DNA of 64,000 nt. Source: JAUVKT01 sp036350795 (GTDB taxonomy: Bacteria; Bacteroidota; Bacteroidia; Bacteroidales; VadinHA17). Within the stretch, counting starts at the first letter, position 1. Each line of letters begins with the position of its first letter. The DNA lies in contig JAZBNV010000035.1 of the NCBI GenBank assembly GCA_036350795.1, positions 1-64,000 of the forward strand, given 5' to 3'. Made by a program: the position numbers and the translations under genes. This document shows, piece after piece, positions 16,266 to 25,611 of the stretch. A model generated the notes under the pieces. The model saw nothing but the letters and a program-made list of their open reading frames with translations, was not told the origin of the DNA and ran no database searches.

Positions 16266-17432
16266 ATGGCAAAAGTACTGGTAATTGACGACGAAAAGGC
16301 TATCCGTAACACCCTGAAGGATGTGCTTGAATACGAAAAACACAAGGTTGATCTTGCTGAAGACGGTATAGCCGGGGTTGAGATGTTCTCAAATGAGAAA
16401 TATGATGTTGTATTATGCGATATTAAAATGGATAATATGGATGGGATTGAGGTACTGGAGAAAATCCAGGACACCTCGAATGACGTACCCGTAATTATGA
16501 TATCAGGGCATGGAAATATCGACACAGCTGTTGAAGCAATAAAAAAGGGAGCATTCGATTTTCTTGAAAAACCTCTTGATCTTAACAGGCTTCTTATCAC
16601 CATGCGTAATGCAATGGAAAAGTCAAGCCTGGTGAGCGAGGCAAAAGTACTTAAGAGAAAGGTAAGCAAGAAATATGAAATAGTCGGCAATTCTGAAGCT
16701 ATAATAAAAGTCAAAGACATGATAGACAGGGTTGCACCAACCGAGGCACGGGTACTTATAACCGGGTCGAACGGAACCGGCAAAGAGCTGGTAGCACACC
16801 AGTTGCATGAGAAAAGTGCCAGGTCAAAAGCACCTTTTGTTGAAGTTAATTGTGCGGCCATCCCAAGCGAACTTATTGAAAGTGAATTGTTTGGCCATGA
16901 AAAAGGATCATTTACATCAGCCCACAAACAGAGAATAGGAAAATTTGAACAGGCAGATGGCGGTACTATTTTCCTTGACGAAATTGGTGATATGAGCCTT
17001 TCGGCCCAGGCAAAAGTACTGAGGGCACTGCAGGAAAACAAGATCACACGCGTAGGTTCTGACAGGGATATAAATGTTAATGTACGGGTAATTGCGGCAA
17101 CCAATAAGGATATGAGTGCCGAAATAGAGAACTCTACCTTCAGGGAAGATCTCTACCACCGCTTAAGTGTAATTTTAATACGCGTTCCTGACCTGGTTGA
17201 AAGAAAAGACGACATACCATTGCTGGCAGAGCATTTTAATGAACTTATTTGTGGTGAATATGGTATGAGCCCGAAAGAAATAGAAAAAACTGCCATTGAT
17301 GAACTGAAGAAGATAAACTGGACCGGCAATATAAGGGAATTCAGAAATGTTCTTGAGAGGCTTATCATACTTTGTCCTGATAAAATAACAGGCAAAGACG
17401 TAATATCTTTTGCACAGCCTGTTTCAGGATAG
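16266..17432 (+). CDS. NtrC-family response regulator lacking the C-terminal HTH
   Basis: The protein has 388 residues. The receiver domain (1-120) has acidic residues DD at 8-9, phospho-acceptor Asp52 and the Lys of EKP at 102. The AAA+ domain (about 138-375) has Walker A GSNGTGKE (167-174) and Walker B TIFLDEIGD. The sigma-54 contact loop reads GSFTSA (214-219) instead of the consensus GAFTGA. The sequence ends shortly after GNIREFRNVLERL, about 20 residues later, so the usual Fis-type DNA-binding domain is missing. It could act from solution on sigma-54 or regulate by other contacts. No partner kinase is present nearby. Confidence 0.9.
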   Translation: MAKVLVIDDEKAIRNTLKDVLEYEKHKVDLAEDGIAGVEMFSNEKYDVVLCDIKMDNMDGIEVLEKIQDTSNDVPVIMISGHGNIDTAVEAIKKGAFDFLEKPLDLNRLLITMRNAMEKSSLVSEAKVLKRKVSKKYEIVGNSEAIIKVKDMIDRVAPTEARVLITGSNGTGKELVAHQLHEKSARSKAPFVEVNCAAIPSELIESELFGHEKGSFTSAHKQRIGKFEQADGGTIFLDEIGDMSLSAQAKVLRALQENKITRVGSDRDINVNVRVIAATNKDMSAEIENSTFREDLYHRLSVILIRVPDLVERKDDIPLLAEHFNELICGEYGMSPKEIEKTAIDELKKINWTGNIREFRNVLERLIILCPDKITGKDVISFAQPVSG

Positions 17433-17561
17433 GATCAATAAAACACGGGTTTTAATCAATATATCCCTCAATCAGGCCTTCTTAACTTTTTTTAACTCGG
17501 CCACTTAGAGGAAAGGTACAGTTTTTGGGTATTTTCGGGAGCTTATTTAAACTCCCGGTTT

Positions 17562-18860
17562 ATGCTAAAGAAAACAGTCATCCTTTCAATTTTGCTGATT
17601 ACACTTGCTTTAAACTCTTCAGCCCAGGATAAGTACCTTTCTGCTTCAGAGAAAGTATCGAAAGATCTAATTAGTTCAGGAGAGCTGAGAAAACAGGCAC
17701 TTAATGTTTTCCTCGACTGCAGGTGGTGCGATCATACCTATATCAAAAAAACTATACCCTATGTAAATTATGTCAGGAATAAGGATGAAGCCGATGTGCA
17801 TATTTTTGTGCGAAGACAGATAAACGGCGGCGGCGGTGGTGAATACTTAATAGATTTTATTGGTCACGGCGACTTCGAGGGTATTAATGAGGAACTGAAG
17901 TTTGTATCGCCTGTTGATGAAACAGCCGACGAAACAAGGAAAGCAAGGTCGGGCATTATAGCAATGGGATTAATGCAATATGTTGCCAGGACCCCTATCG
18001 GGCGGAATATAAAGATTGAATTCGAGGACGGCGACATACCTGGTAGGATTATGAATCCAACAGTTGAAAACGACTCCTGGGACAGCTGGATGTTCAGACT
18101 AAGGGGATCGGGCTCATTTAACCAGGATGAAAACTATAAAAGCTCAAACATTAATACTACTTTCTCGGCCGACAGGATCACCGAGGAGCTTAAGGTTACT
18201 TTTGATGCCAGGTACGAAAACCGGCAGACTTATTACACTCAAACAGACAGCAAAAGCTACAGGCAAAACTGGAGCCTGAATGGAACAGTAGTAAAAAGCA
18301 TAGCCGACAGATGGGCCCTGGGAGGAAGGTACTCGACCTCCGGAGACACATATAACAATTACGATTTTTCGGCCTCCGCAGGACCGGCTATTGAATATAA
18401 CTTTTTTCCCTATGAAGAATCGTTCCAACACTCATTCAGAGTACAGTACGGTGTCTCCGGCATTTATCACGATTACTCAGATACTACCACCTATTTCGAT
18501 ACCGAGGGACTCTATCTGCGGCATTATCTGAGCGCTTCAATTGGATTTAACAAGGAGTGGGGCTCCGGGTATCTTTCTGTTACGGGAGCTAACTACCTTC
18601 ATGATTTCAATTTAAATAACCTGGGAATAAGGGGAGATATTAATTACAGGATATATAAAGGACTCTCAGTAAATTTTGAAACGCGGGCAAGCCTTATCCA
18701 CGACCAGATAAACCTTCCTAAAGGCGATGCAAGCGAACAGGATGTTCTGACCCGCCAGATTGCACTAAAAACCGGCTACTCATTTTCTTTTGAATTTGGA
18801 TTAAGTTACTCCTTTGGTTCAATCTATAACAACGTGGTAAATACACGTTTTGGCAACTAA
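17562..18860 (+). CDS. Uncharacterised outer-membrane protein
   Basis: The protein has 432 residues with a clear signal peptide (MLKKTVILSILLITLALNSS, cut near AQD). Residues of about 25-165 form a soluble domain containing FLDCRWCDHTYIKKTIPYVNYV and an unusual Gly5 run; two Cys lie three apart but this is not a CxxCH heme site. Residues of about 170-432 show alternating hydrophobic/polar strands with many Tyr, Ser and Asp (EELKVTFDARYENRQTYYTQ), typical of an outer-membrane beta-barrel. I do not recognise the family. It stands between the regulator and aspA, with a 129-base gap upstream. Confidence 0.75.
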   Translation: MLKKTVILSILLITLALNSSAQDKYLSASEKVSKDLISSGELRKQALNVFLDCRWCDHTYIKKTIPYVNYVRNKDEADVHIFVRRQINGGGGGEYLIDFIGHGDFEGINEELKFVSPVDETADETRKARSGIIAMGLMQYVARTPIGRNIKIEFEDGDIPGRIMNPTVENDSWDSWMFRLRGSGSFNQDENYKSSNINTTFSADRITEELKVTFDARYENRQTYYTQTDSKSYRQNWSLNGTVVKSIADRWALGGRYSTSGDTYNNYDFSASAGPAIEYNFFPYEESFQHSFRVQYGVSGIYHDYSDTTTYFDTEGLYLRHYLSASIGFNKEWGSGYLSVTGANYLHDFNLNNLGIRGDINYRIYKGLSVNFETRASLIHDQINLPKGDASEQDVLTRQIALKTGYSFSFEFGLSYSFGSIYNNVVNTRFGN

Positions 18861-18889
18861 GAAAGCACTGAGCCATACAGCAAACAGCA

Positions 18890-18935
18890 TTGCAATAGTA
18901 GATTTAAAATCATAAGTTTGTGTAAGACAAACTTA
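18890..18935 (+). promoter_or_regulatory. aspA promoter (TTG-N20-TAAGTTTG) with overlapping inverted repeat
   Basis: TTG at 18890-18892, a 20-base spacer and TAAGTTTG at 18913-18920 match the Bacteroidota promoter consensus well. The -7 box is also the left arm of an inverted repeat (TAAGTTTGT, 18913-18921; ACAAACTTA, 18927-18935) that would span the start site and could be an operator or a 5' hairpin. The ATG is at 18943. Confidence 0.6.
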
Positions 18936-18942
18936 GTTGCAG

Positions 18943-20385
18943 ATGCAAAGAACTGAAACAGACAGCCTGGGAAGTATGCAGGTACCCGCTGAAGCCCTTT
19001 ACGGGATACATTCACTGCGTGCAAAAGAGAATTTTCCCTCGGATATCCCGTTCCCAATTGAATGGTACAGGGCAATAGGCCTTACCAAACTGGCATGCTA
19101 CAGGACCTATAAGAAATTCAGGTATGCAACAATAGAGAAATACGGAAGTAACATACCTATTAAATTAATCGACCCTGAAATTATTGCTGCACTAGCCAAA
19201 TCTGCCGAAGAGGTATCAGAAGGAATTTATTTCAGCCATTTTATAGTCCCGGCTATACAGGGTGGTGCCGGCACCAGTATTAATATGAACGTTAATGAGA
19301 TTATATGTAACGCATCTCTTCTCGACCTGGATCATGAAGCAGGAGAATACTCCTACATTGATCCGGTTGAAGATGCCAATATATTCCAGTCGACCAATGA
19401 TATTATCCCAAGCTCGCTTACAATAGCAGCCTTAAAACTGCTGAATAACCTGGAAGAAAAAATAAACTCACTGAGGCAGGTAATTGAACAGCATGAATCT
19501 GATAACCGGAACAAACTAAGACCGGCATATACACAGATGCAGGAAGCAGTTCCAACAACATTCGGAGCTCTTTTCTCAACCTACAATGAGGCCCTCTCCA
19601 GGGACTGGTGGAGAGTCTCAAAATGCAAGGAGAGAATAAAGGTAGTGAACCTGGGCGGAGGAGCCACCGGGACAGGTGTAAGCATTCCGAGGTTCTTTTT
19701 GATGGAAGTGGTCCCGGAACTGAGAAGTCTTGCTTCACTTCCTGTAAGCAGAAGCGAAAACCTGCAGGACGCCACAGCCAATCTCGACAGCTGGGTTGAG
19801 GTACACGCCATCCTCAAGGCTCATGCAGTGAACCTTGAAAAAATGGCAGGCGATATCAGGTTACTTTCGTCGGATATTTCATCGAAGAAACTGCTTAAGA
19901 TTCCAAATCGCCAGGTAGGCAGTTCAATAATGCCGGGAAAAATAAACCCTGTTATTCCGGAATTTGTTATTTCATCAACTCACAAAATATACTCCAACGA
20001 CCAGTTAATAACTTCACTTTGCTCACAGGGTTGCCTGGATCTGAATGCCTACCTCCCAACAATCGGGCACTCTCTACTTGAATCACTCAAGCTCCTGATA
20101 GCAATAAATGACTCACTCAAAAATAATCTATTTACAGGTCTTATTGTAAACGAAAACTCAGGCTATGATGCCCTTGTGTACAGCCCTGCAGTAACAACAG
20201 CACTTATTCCTTATATTGGCTATAACAAGGCAGCAAAAATTGCTGAGGAGATGAAGAAAAGCAATATTAATATCTTCGAAGCAGCAGAAAAAACCGGACT
20301 TTTAAATGAAGCCAGGCTTGAAAAGATAATGGAGCCTTCAAACCTGCTTAAACTCGGGTTCACAATTTCAGATGTGCTGGAATAG
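18943..20385 (+). CDS. aspA: Aspartate ammonia-lyase
   Basis: Aspartase deaminates L-aspartate to fumarate and ammonia, feeding fumarate respiration or nitrogen needs. The protein has 480 residues from the ATG (a TTG two codons earlier is also open). Family signatures are PAEALYGIHSLRAKENF, GGAGTSINMNVNE, STNDIIPSS, the aspartase-like TQMQEAVPTTFG and the superfamily signature SSIMPGKINPVIPE. The fumarase/aspartase/argininosuccinate-lyase families share this fold; the N-terminal motif favours aspartase. hydF lies 4 kb downstream. aspA is often found with hyd maturation genes in anaerobes, but here other genes separate them. Confidence 0.9.
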   Translation: MQRTETDSLGSMQVPAEALYGIHSLRAKENFPSDIPFPIEWYRAIGLTKLACYRTYKKFRYATIEKYGSNIPIKLIDPEIIAALAKSAEEVSEGIYFSHFIVPAIQGGAGTSINMNVNEIICNASLLDLDHEAGEYSYIDPVEDANIFQSTNDIIPSSLTIAALKLLNNLEEKINSLRQVIEQHESDNRNKLRPAYTQMQEAVPTTFGALFSTYNEALSRDWWRVSKCKERIKVVNLGGGATGTGVSIPRFFLMEVVPELRSLASLPVSRSENLQDATANLDSWVEVHAILKAHAVNLEKMAGDIRLLSSDISSKKLLKIPNRQVGSSIMPGKINPVIPEFVISSTHKIYSNDQLITSLCSQGCLDLNAYLPTIGHSLLESLKLLIAINDSLKNNLFTGLIVNENSGYDALVYSPAVTTALIPYIGYNKAAKIAEEMKKSNINIFEAAEKTGLLNEARLEKIMEPSNLLKLGFTISDVLE

Positions 20386-20389
20386 GCTT

Positions 20390-21859
20390 TTATTCAGTTA
20401 AGCCAAAAACAATAAGATCTTCTGATTCATAAAGCACACCGTAAGCTGATGATGTCCTTAGTTTTTCTATCTCAGAAAGATAGTTGTCTATGCCAAGAGG
20501 GTATGTTACATCTGAGGTCTTAAGAACAGCAACATATTCAGAATTATTTATCTGCGGGAAATGGTATAATTCCCCTGAGAACTGCAAATGGGGGGCAAGT
20601 TCTGAAGAAGCAGAAACCCTCGAATTCATTTTAATCAAAGATAAACCGCGTTTCACCTCCTTAAGATTATACCTGCATTTAAAGTGAGCCTTTGTATAAA
20701 AGCGTGAATTTTCGCTGTTATACCAGCGGGATTTTCTCTTTTCCAGGGTAGTTACCGTTGTTCCGATAGCCAGGAAGCAGGAAATGATAATTATAAACTT
20801 TCTCAGTCTCAGGCTTCTTACTCCTGGCTTAAGATCGGACAGAGCTATTGCCAGCACCGGAGCAAACTCAATAGAATAATGATAATTAATTCCCCAGTGT
20901 GCATAGTTGCCTGATAAAAACTTCATCAGTAACACCGGGAGTATCATAAGCAGGTAAAGAGGGCGTATAAACAGAACAAATCCTCCTGATACAAATAATA
21001 CCAGGAGGGTCTCAGGCTTAATACCATTATAAATTGCTTCTCCCGTGGTATTGGAAAACAGTATATTCAGAAAATGCCCCGGACTCAGGAAGATGTTTGA
21101 AAGCACCTCGGGCAAAGACCCTCCTATATGAGAATATTTCCAGAACTGCCCGTCAACACCTTCTGGCAAAAGAGATGGCATAAGAACCATACTCACCAGC
21201 ATAAACCAGGCAAAGGCGACTGCTGTAAGACTAAGCTTAAATCTGCTTAATGGTCTCTTTTCCTGCCTGTCACGTATCATACAGGCCAGCAAAATAAATA
21301 CCATCCAGAGAGCTATGCTTTCCCTGCACATCAACATCAAAACAAAAAATAAGACCGCAGGACGATATTTCTTCCGCTCCATAAAAAGTATAAACCAGGG
21401 AAGCATCATAGCTGCCACCACCGAATTATGAAAGTCGAATGAAAGGGCCGAAAAAATGCCCCAGAGCGAGAAAAAGAAAACAAGAATTACCAGCGATAAT
21501 CCCTGACTGTTTCCCCTTTCAAGCGAAAGCCTGTAAATCCCGATACCTCCCGCCAGAACCGACACAAGCTGGATCACAAGCAGCGTATAAGTGCCCAGCA
21601 GGTAATAAAAAGGAAGGTATAATACCATTACCAGGGAAAAATGTGTTGCGAAAAAGTTCATCTCCCTGCCTGTAATATCGAGTGTATAAACAGGCATCCT
21701 GAACCTTGAAAGAGAATGTAGGGCCTGGTTCATATAACCCAGGTCGAGTGCATAGGTCCGGAAGCAATAATGGTTTACAAGAGAAATTGATGCGTAGATC
21801 AATGCATACAAAGCCAGTACCAGGAATAAGACCTGCCTGTTTCTTCCTGAAAGCACCAT
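20390..21859 (-). CDS. DUF2079 domain membrane protein
   Basis: The product has 489 residues from the ATG at 21859; a TTG at 21880 would add seven. About ten to eleven transmembrane helices fill residues 5-370, and the C-terminal 110 residues are soluble. The segment ALDLGYMNQALHSLSRFRMPVYTLD, here quoted as separate parts ALDLGYMNQALHSL and MNFFATHFSLVMVLYLPFYYL, matches DUF2079 proteins, thought to be membrane glycosyltransferase-like enzymes with an early acidic motif. Substrate and role are unknown. It is convergent with aspA (gap of 4 bases) and divergent from the ECF sigma gene. Confidence 0.8.
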   Translation of the reverse strand: MVLSGRNRQVLFLVLALYALIYASISLVNHYCFRTYALDLGYMNQALHSLSRFRMPVYTLDITGREMNFFATHFSLVMVLYLPFYYLLGTYTLLVIQLVSVLAGGIGIYRLSLERGNSQGLSLVILVFFFSLWGIFSALSFDFHNSVVAAMMLPWFILFMERKKYRPAVLFFVLMLMCRESIALWMVFILLACMIRDRQEKRPLSRFKLSLTAVAFAWFMLVSMVLMPSLLPEGVDGQFWKYSHIGGSLPEVLSNIFLSPGHFLNILFSNTTGEAIYNGIKPETLLVLFVSGGFVLFIRPLYLLMILPVLLMKFLSGNYAHWGINYHYSIEFAPVLAIALSDLKPGVRSLRLRKFIIIISCFLAIGTTVTTLEKRKSRWYNSENSRFYTKAHFKCRYNLKEVKRGLSLIKMNSRVSASSELAPHLQFSGELYHFPQINNSEYVAVLKTSDVTYPLGIDNYLSEIEKLRTSSAYGVLYESEDLIVFGLTE

Positions 21860-21974
21860 TGAATTATCCTGTGTCGACAAATTTTGCTATTTTGATTATT
21901 TGAAAAGTTAAATTAGAAAAAAATCAGTAGCAGCCTACAACGTTTTTGAATAAACTACATCTCTATAATGTATA

Positions 21975-22511
21975 ATGACCGCAAGAGAGCATAATATAAT
22001 TGAAGGGTGCAAAATGGGAGACCCGAAATCCCAGTACCTCCTGTATAAAAATTATTCAAAAGCGATGTATAATATAGCAATAAGATTCCTTAATAATAAG
22101 ATGGATGCAGAAGACGTTCTGCAGGAATCTTTTATTAAAGCTTTTGAACGCATCGACGAGCTCTCCGAAACAAAGGCCTTCGGCAGCTGGCTGAAGAGAA
22201 TAGTAATTAATAACTGTCTTTCACTTATCCGCAAAAAAAAGATACACTTTGAAGATATGGATGACGATATCAGCGAAGGATTGGCGGATGATGGTATTAC
22301 AGTTACTGTTGATCCGGCACTTGTACACAGTGAAATAAAGAAACTGCCCGAAGGAAGCAGAACAGTATTGATACTGTATGCTCTTGAAGGTTATTTGCAT
22401 AAAGAAATAGCAGAGATGCTGGGCATAACAGAATCAACCAGCAGAACACAGTACAAAAGAGCCCTGGGATTACTTAATAAATCGCTTAAACCATCAGTAT
22501 ATGTCAACTAA
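21975..22511 (+). CDS. ECF-family RNA polymerase sigma factor
   Basis: A 178-residue ECF sigma factor with a region 2 (LYKNYSKAMYNIAIRFLNN, then MDAEDVLQESFIKAFERI) and a region 4 with the HTH (LPEGSRTVLILYALEGYLHK and EIAEMLGITESTSRTQYKRA). Such factors redirect RNA polymerase in response to envelope or other stress. Its 3' end overlaps the next gene by 11 bases (22501-22511), and a membrane protein and a DUF4097-like exported protein follow. The arrangement fits a sigma/anti-sigma/target module. Confidence 0.93.
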   Translation: MTAREHNIIEGCKMGDPKSQYLLYKNYSKAMYNIAIRFLNNKMDAEDVLQESFIKAFERIDELSETKAFGSWLKRIVINNCLSLIRKKKIHFEDMDDDISEGLADDGITVTVDPALVHSEIKKLPEGSRTVLILYALEGYLHKEIAEMLGITESTSRTQYKRALGLLNKSLKPSVYVN

Positions 22512-23064
22512 TACCGAAAAATATCTGAAAGCTAACAGGCAACATCTGGATGTAGAATTTCCGGATGATGATATTATATGGAGCAAAATAAAAAAGGTAC
22601 AGGCTGGCAACCAGGCCTCATCGAAGGGAAACAGAAGAATAGTATTACCTGGCTTAGCCTTTAAAATAGCTGCATCTGTAATAATCCTGATAGCTCTTTC
22701 ATATATTATTACTGATCTTACTGTTGGTGTTCCATTCAATAAAGGAAAGTACCTGTCTGAGATAAGCAGCGAATATGCAAATATTGAAGATGACTATATC
22801 AGAACAGTAAAACTGAAAGAAAGAGATGTAAGGGAAATAAGTTTACCGGATAATGAGCAGACCAGGTCAATAGCCGCAGAGCTAAAGCAGCTGGATAAAA
22901 TATACAATAAAACTATAGCTGATCTGAAAGAACTGGGAGATAATGAGAAAGTAGTCAATACAATTTTCAGTATTTACGAAAGAAAGATTGAATTGCTTGA
23001 AAGAATGATAATTGAAACCAATAAAGCAGATAATTATGAAAAAAATACTCAAAGCAGTCTTTAG
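22501..23064 (+). CDS. Single-pass membrane protein, probable anti-sigma factor
   Basis: The 187-residue protein has a cytoplasmic N-terminal part (about 1-52), one transmembrane helix (about 53-77, LAFKIAASVIILIALSYIIT) and a charged, helical extracytoplasmic part with coiled-coil character. It overlaps the ECF sigma gene by 11 bases and the next gene by 29, implying translational coupling. Position and topology fit an anti-sigma factor, but I do not see the zinc-binding HxxxCxxC motif of the ZAS class. The function is therefore inferred from context. Confidence 0.7.
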   Translation: MSTNTEKYLKANRQHLDVEFPDDDIIWSKIKKVQAGNQASSKGNRRIVLPGLAFKIAASVIILIALSYIITDLTVGVPFNKGKYLSEISSEYANIEDDYIRTVKLKERDVREISLPDNEQTRSIAAELKQLDKIYNKTIADLKELGDNEKVVNTIFSIYERKIELLERMIIETNKADNYEKNTQSSL

Positions 23065-24349
23065 TACCTTAATCTTATTCGTTCTGGCTGCAGGTGCAAC
23101 TCAGGCCCAGGACAGCAAGACCCTGGAGAAGACTTTTACATGGAACTACGATCTGGGCAGTGAAGGTACTCTGAACCTGAAAAATTATGATTGTGACCTT
23201 ATAATACATACCTGGAACAGGAATGAAGCTGAACTCAGGCTTACAGTAAAGGCTGAATTGAGAAGTGCTGAAGAAAAGAAAGAAATGGAAAACTTTCTTA
23301 ATAAGCTGAAATTCAATAATTCTCCTGCATTGGTAAGCTTCAACACAAGGTTCTGGGAAAACAGAAAAAATATAGCCGGAAGGAAAACCATTAAGCTTGA
23401 CAGGGGGAAAACACTAAGGTATAAAGAATTCAGGGTAAAAGCTGAAGTATGGCTTCCTGCAACTGCCGATCTTGATCTCAATTCCAGATATTCTGGTATC
23501 AATCTTGAAGAAACCTCCGGCAATGTTACGCTGAACCTCTACAGCGATAAATTAAGTGCCAGGGATATTAACGGAAAGCTGGATATTACTGCAAAATATT
23601 CTGATATAGAACTCGGTAACTGCAAAGAACTTACGGCCGACCTTTACGACAGTGATATATTTACCGGATCTACCCTTGATGCCAGATATGTTACAAAGTA
23701 TTCAGGTATTACTTCAAAAATTGTTCAGAACCTTGATATTGATTCATATAATGACAAATTCAAGTTTGAGTCCTGCGGGGATATCAGCATGATTTCAAAA
23801 TACAGTTACCTGACAAGTACAAGCGCCGGGAAAGTTAAGATTGACAGTTATGAAGGCGGCTTCGAACTGGGCGAGTGTGAAAACCTTGAAGTAAAATCGA
23901 AATATACAGACTTCCTGAGTGCAGGCATTGAAGATATGATAATAGAAAGCGCCTATAGCAGCAAATTCAATATTGCTGCTGCCAGGTCAGTAACTGTAAG
24001 AGAATCAAAGTACACTAGCTATAAGCTCGATTTACTAAAGGAATCTTTTGTTCTCGATATTGGTTATGAAGACAAGGTAATACTGGATAAGCTCCACCCT
24101 GAATTTAAGACTATTGACCTTAACGGGAAATATATTAAATGCGAGGCAGGGATAGCGAAGGATATAAGCTACAGGTTTAAAGCAAATATCAAATACCCTC
24201 ATCTTAACCTGGAGAAGGCAGACCTTACAACCAGAATAAAGATAAAAGAATCTTCTGACCTGGAGTTTGAAGCATTCAGGGGCGAAGAATCAGAATCTCT
24301 TCCACTGATAAAGCTTTCAGGATACGAGATAACCTTTACCATATTGTAA
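23036..24349 (+). CDS. Exported DUF4097-like beta-helix protein
   Basis: The protein has 437 residues when started at MKKILKAVF (23036), which gives a good signal peptide cut after TQAQ. The mature part is a run of short beta strands with repeating segments such as LDLNSRYSGINLEETSGNV, LDITAKYSDIELGNCKEL and KVKIDSYEGGFELGECENL, at about 20-residue spacing. This is the pattern of DUF4097/adhesin-like beta-solenoids often encoded after ECF sigma/anti-sigma pairs in Bacteroidota. It is probably periplasmic or on the outer membrane. Its role in the signalling module is unknown. Confidence 0.75.
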   Translation: MKKILKAVFSTLILFVLAAGATQAQDSKTLEKTFTWNYDLGSEGTLNLKNYDCDLIIHTWNRNEAELRLTVKAELRSAEEKKEMENFLNKLKFNNSPALVSFNTRFWENRKNIAGRKTIKLDRGKTLRYKEFRVKAEVWLPATADLDLNSRYSGINLEETSGNVTLNLYSDKLSARDINGKLDITAKYSDIELGNCKELTADLYDSDIFTGSTLDARYVTKYSGITSKIVQNLDIDSYNDKFKFESCGDISMISKYSYLTSTSAGKVKIDSYEGGFELGECENLEVKSKYTDFLSAGIEDMIIESAYSSKFNIAAARSVTVRESKYTSYKLDLLKESFVLDIGYEDKVILDKLHPEFKTIDLNGKYIKCEAGIAKDISYRFKANIKYPHLNLEKADLTTRIKIKESSDLEFEAFRGEESESLPLIKLSGYEITFTIL

Positions 24350-24381
24350 TTATTAGTAATTTTGCCTGAAATAAGGGCAAA

Positions 24382-25611
24382 ATGACAAAAGGGAGAGAGA
24401 ATACTCCACATATAGGAATTTACGGAAGACGTAACCTGGGCAAGAGCAGCCTGATTAATGTACTTGCCGGACAGGATATAGCAATAGTATCTGATCATGC
24501 CGGTACTACAACAGATCCTGTAAAGAAATCGTTCGAGATAACGGGCTTCGGGCCCGTTATTCTTATCGACACGGCAGGTATTGATGATAGTGGTGAGCTG
24601 GGACAAAAACGAATCGATAAATCCCTTAAAAGCATCGATACCATCGACCTTGGCATACTGGTGCTCGGTGAAGAGCAATGGGGCACCAGCGAGGATAATC
24701 TTATTGAAAGGTTCAACAGCTTCGATATACCCTATCTCCTTGTCTACAATAAGGTTGATCTTGGTAAACCTTCGGAAGAATTCCTGAGGAGGGTGAGAGA
24801 GAAAACCGCCAGGGAGATCTTTCTTTTTTCAACACTCGATAAGCTGAACTACGAAGACCTTATTAAGCTTATTAAGGAGGCAATCCCTGAAAGAAGTCTG
24901 AAGGCACCTACCCTGCTTGGCGATATAATAAAACAGGGTGATATGGTACTGCTTATTACGCCCATTGATGTGGAGGCACCTGAGGGAAGGCTAATACTGC
25001 CCCAGGTGCAGGCAATAAGGGATGTACTCGACAATGATGCCGTTGCCATTGTTCTGAAGGAAAGAGAGGTAGATTCTTTCCTGGCACGCACCCAGATAAA
25101 GCCGGCGCTTGCCATCACAGATTCACAGATCTTTGTAAAGGCCGACGGGTCGATCCCTGCAGACGTGCCTCTTACATCATTCAGTATTGCGCTGGCCCGG
25201 CTCAAGGGTGATTTTGATGCCTACCTGAGGGGCACACCAAAAATATCTGAATTACAGGATGGAGACAGGGTACTTATGCTTGAGTCGTGCACTCACCATG
25301 TATCGTGCGATGATATCGGGAGGGTTAAGATCCCCCGCTGGATATCAAACTTCAACGGTAAAGAGCTGGAATTTGATGTTGTTGCCGGGCTCGATAAAAT
25401 AGAGCGTCCTATAAGCGACTATGCCCTTGTGGTACAATGTGGCGGATGTATGATTACCCGCAAACAATTACATAACAGGCTCAGGCCGGCTATTAATGCA
25501 GGAGTCCCGGTAACAAACTACGGTATGGCAATAGCCTATGTGCAGGGCATTTACAATAGGGCTATCAAGCCTTTTACAACTGCTGAAGAAGAAGGCGAGG
25601 ACTACCTCTAG
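24382..25611 (+). CDS. hydF: [FeFe]-hydrogenase H-cluster maturation GTPase HydF
   Basis: HydF is the scaffold on which the diiron subcluster of the H-cluster is assembled before transfer to [FeFe] hydrogenase. The 409-residue protein has an Era-like GTPase domain (P-loop GRRNLGKSS at 15-23; G3 DTAG at about 63-66; G4 NKVD at about 123-126), a dimerisation domain and a C-terminal cluster domain with C303-T-H305 and C353-G-G-C356, the expected [4Fe-4S] ligands. It indicates hydrogen metabolism in this organism. hydE, hydG and the hydrogenase are not in the window. It overlaps the convergent acyltransferase gene by 4 bases. Confidence 0.95.
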   Translation: MTKGRENTPHIGIYGRRNLGKSSLINVLAGQDIAIVSDHAGTTTDPVKKSFEITGFGPVILIDTAGIDDSGELGQKRIDKSLKSIDTIDLGILVLGEEQWGTSEDNLIERFNSFDIPYLLVYNKVDLGKPSEEFLRRVREKTAREIFLFSTLDKLNYEDLIKLIKEAIPERSLKAPTLLGDIIKQGDMVLLITPIDVEAPEGRLILPQVQAIRDVLDNDAVAIVLKEREVDSFLARTQIKPALAITDSQIFVKADGSIPADVPLTSFSIALARLKGDFDAYLRGTPKISELQDGDRVLMLESCTHHVSCDDIGRVKIPRWISNFNGKELEFDVVAGLDKIERPISDYALVVQCGGCMITRKQLHNRLRPAINAGVPVTNYGMAIAYVQGIYNRAIKPFTTAEEEGEDYL

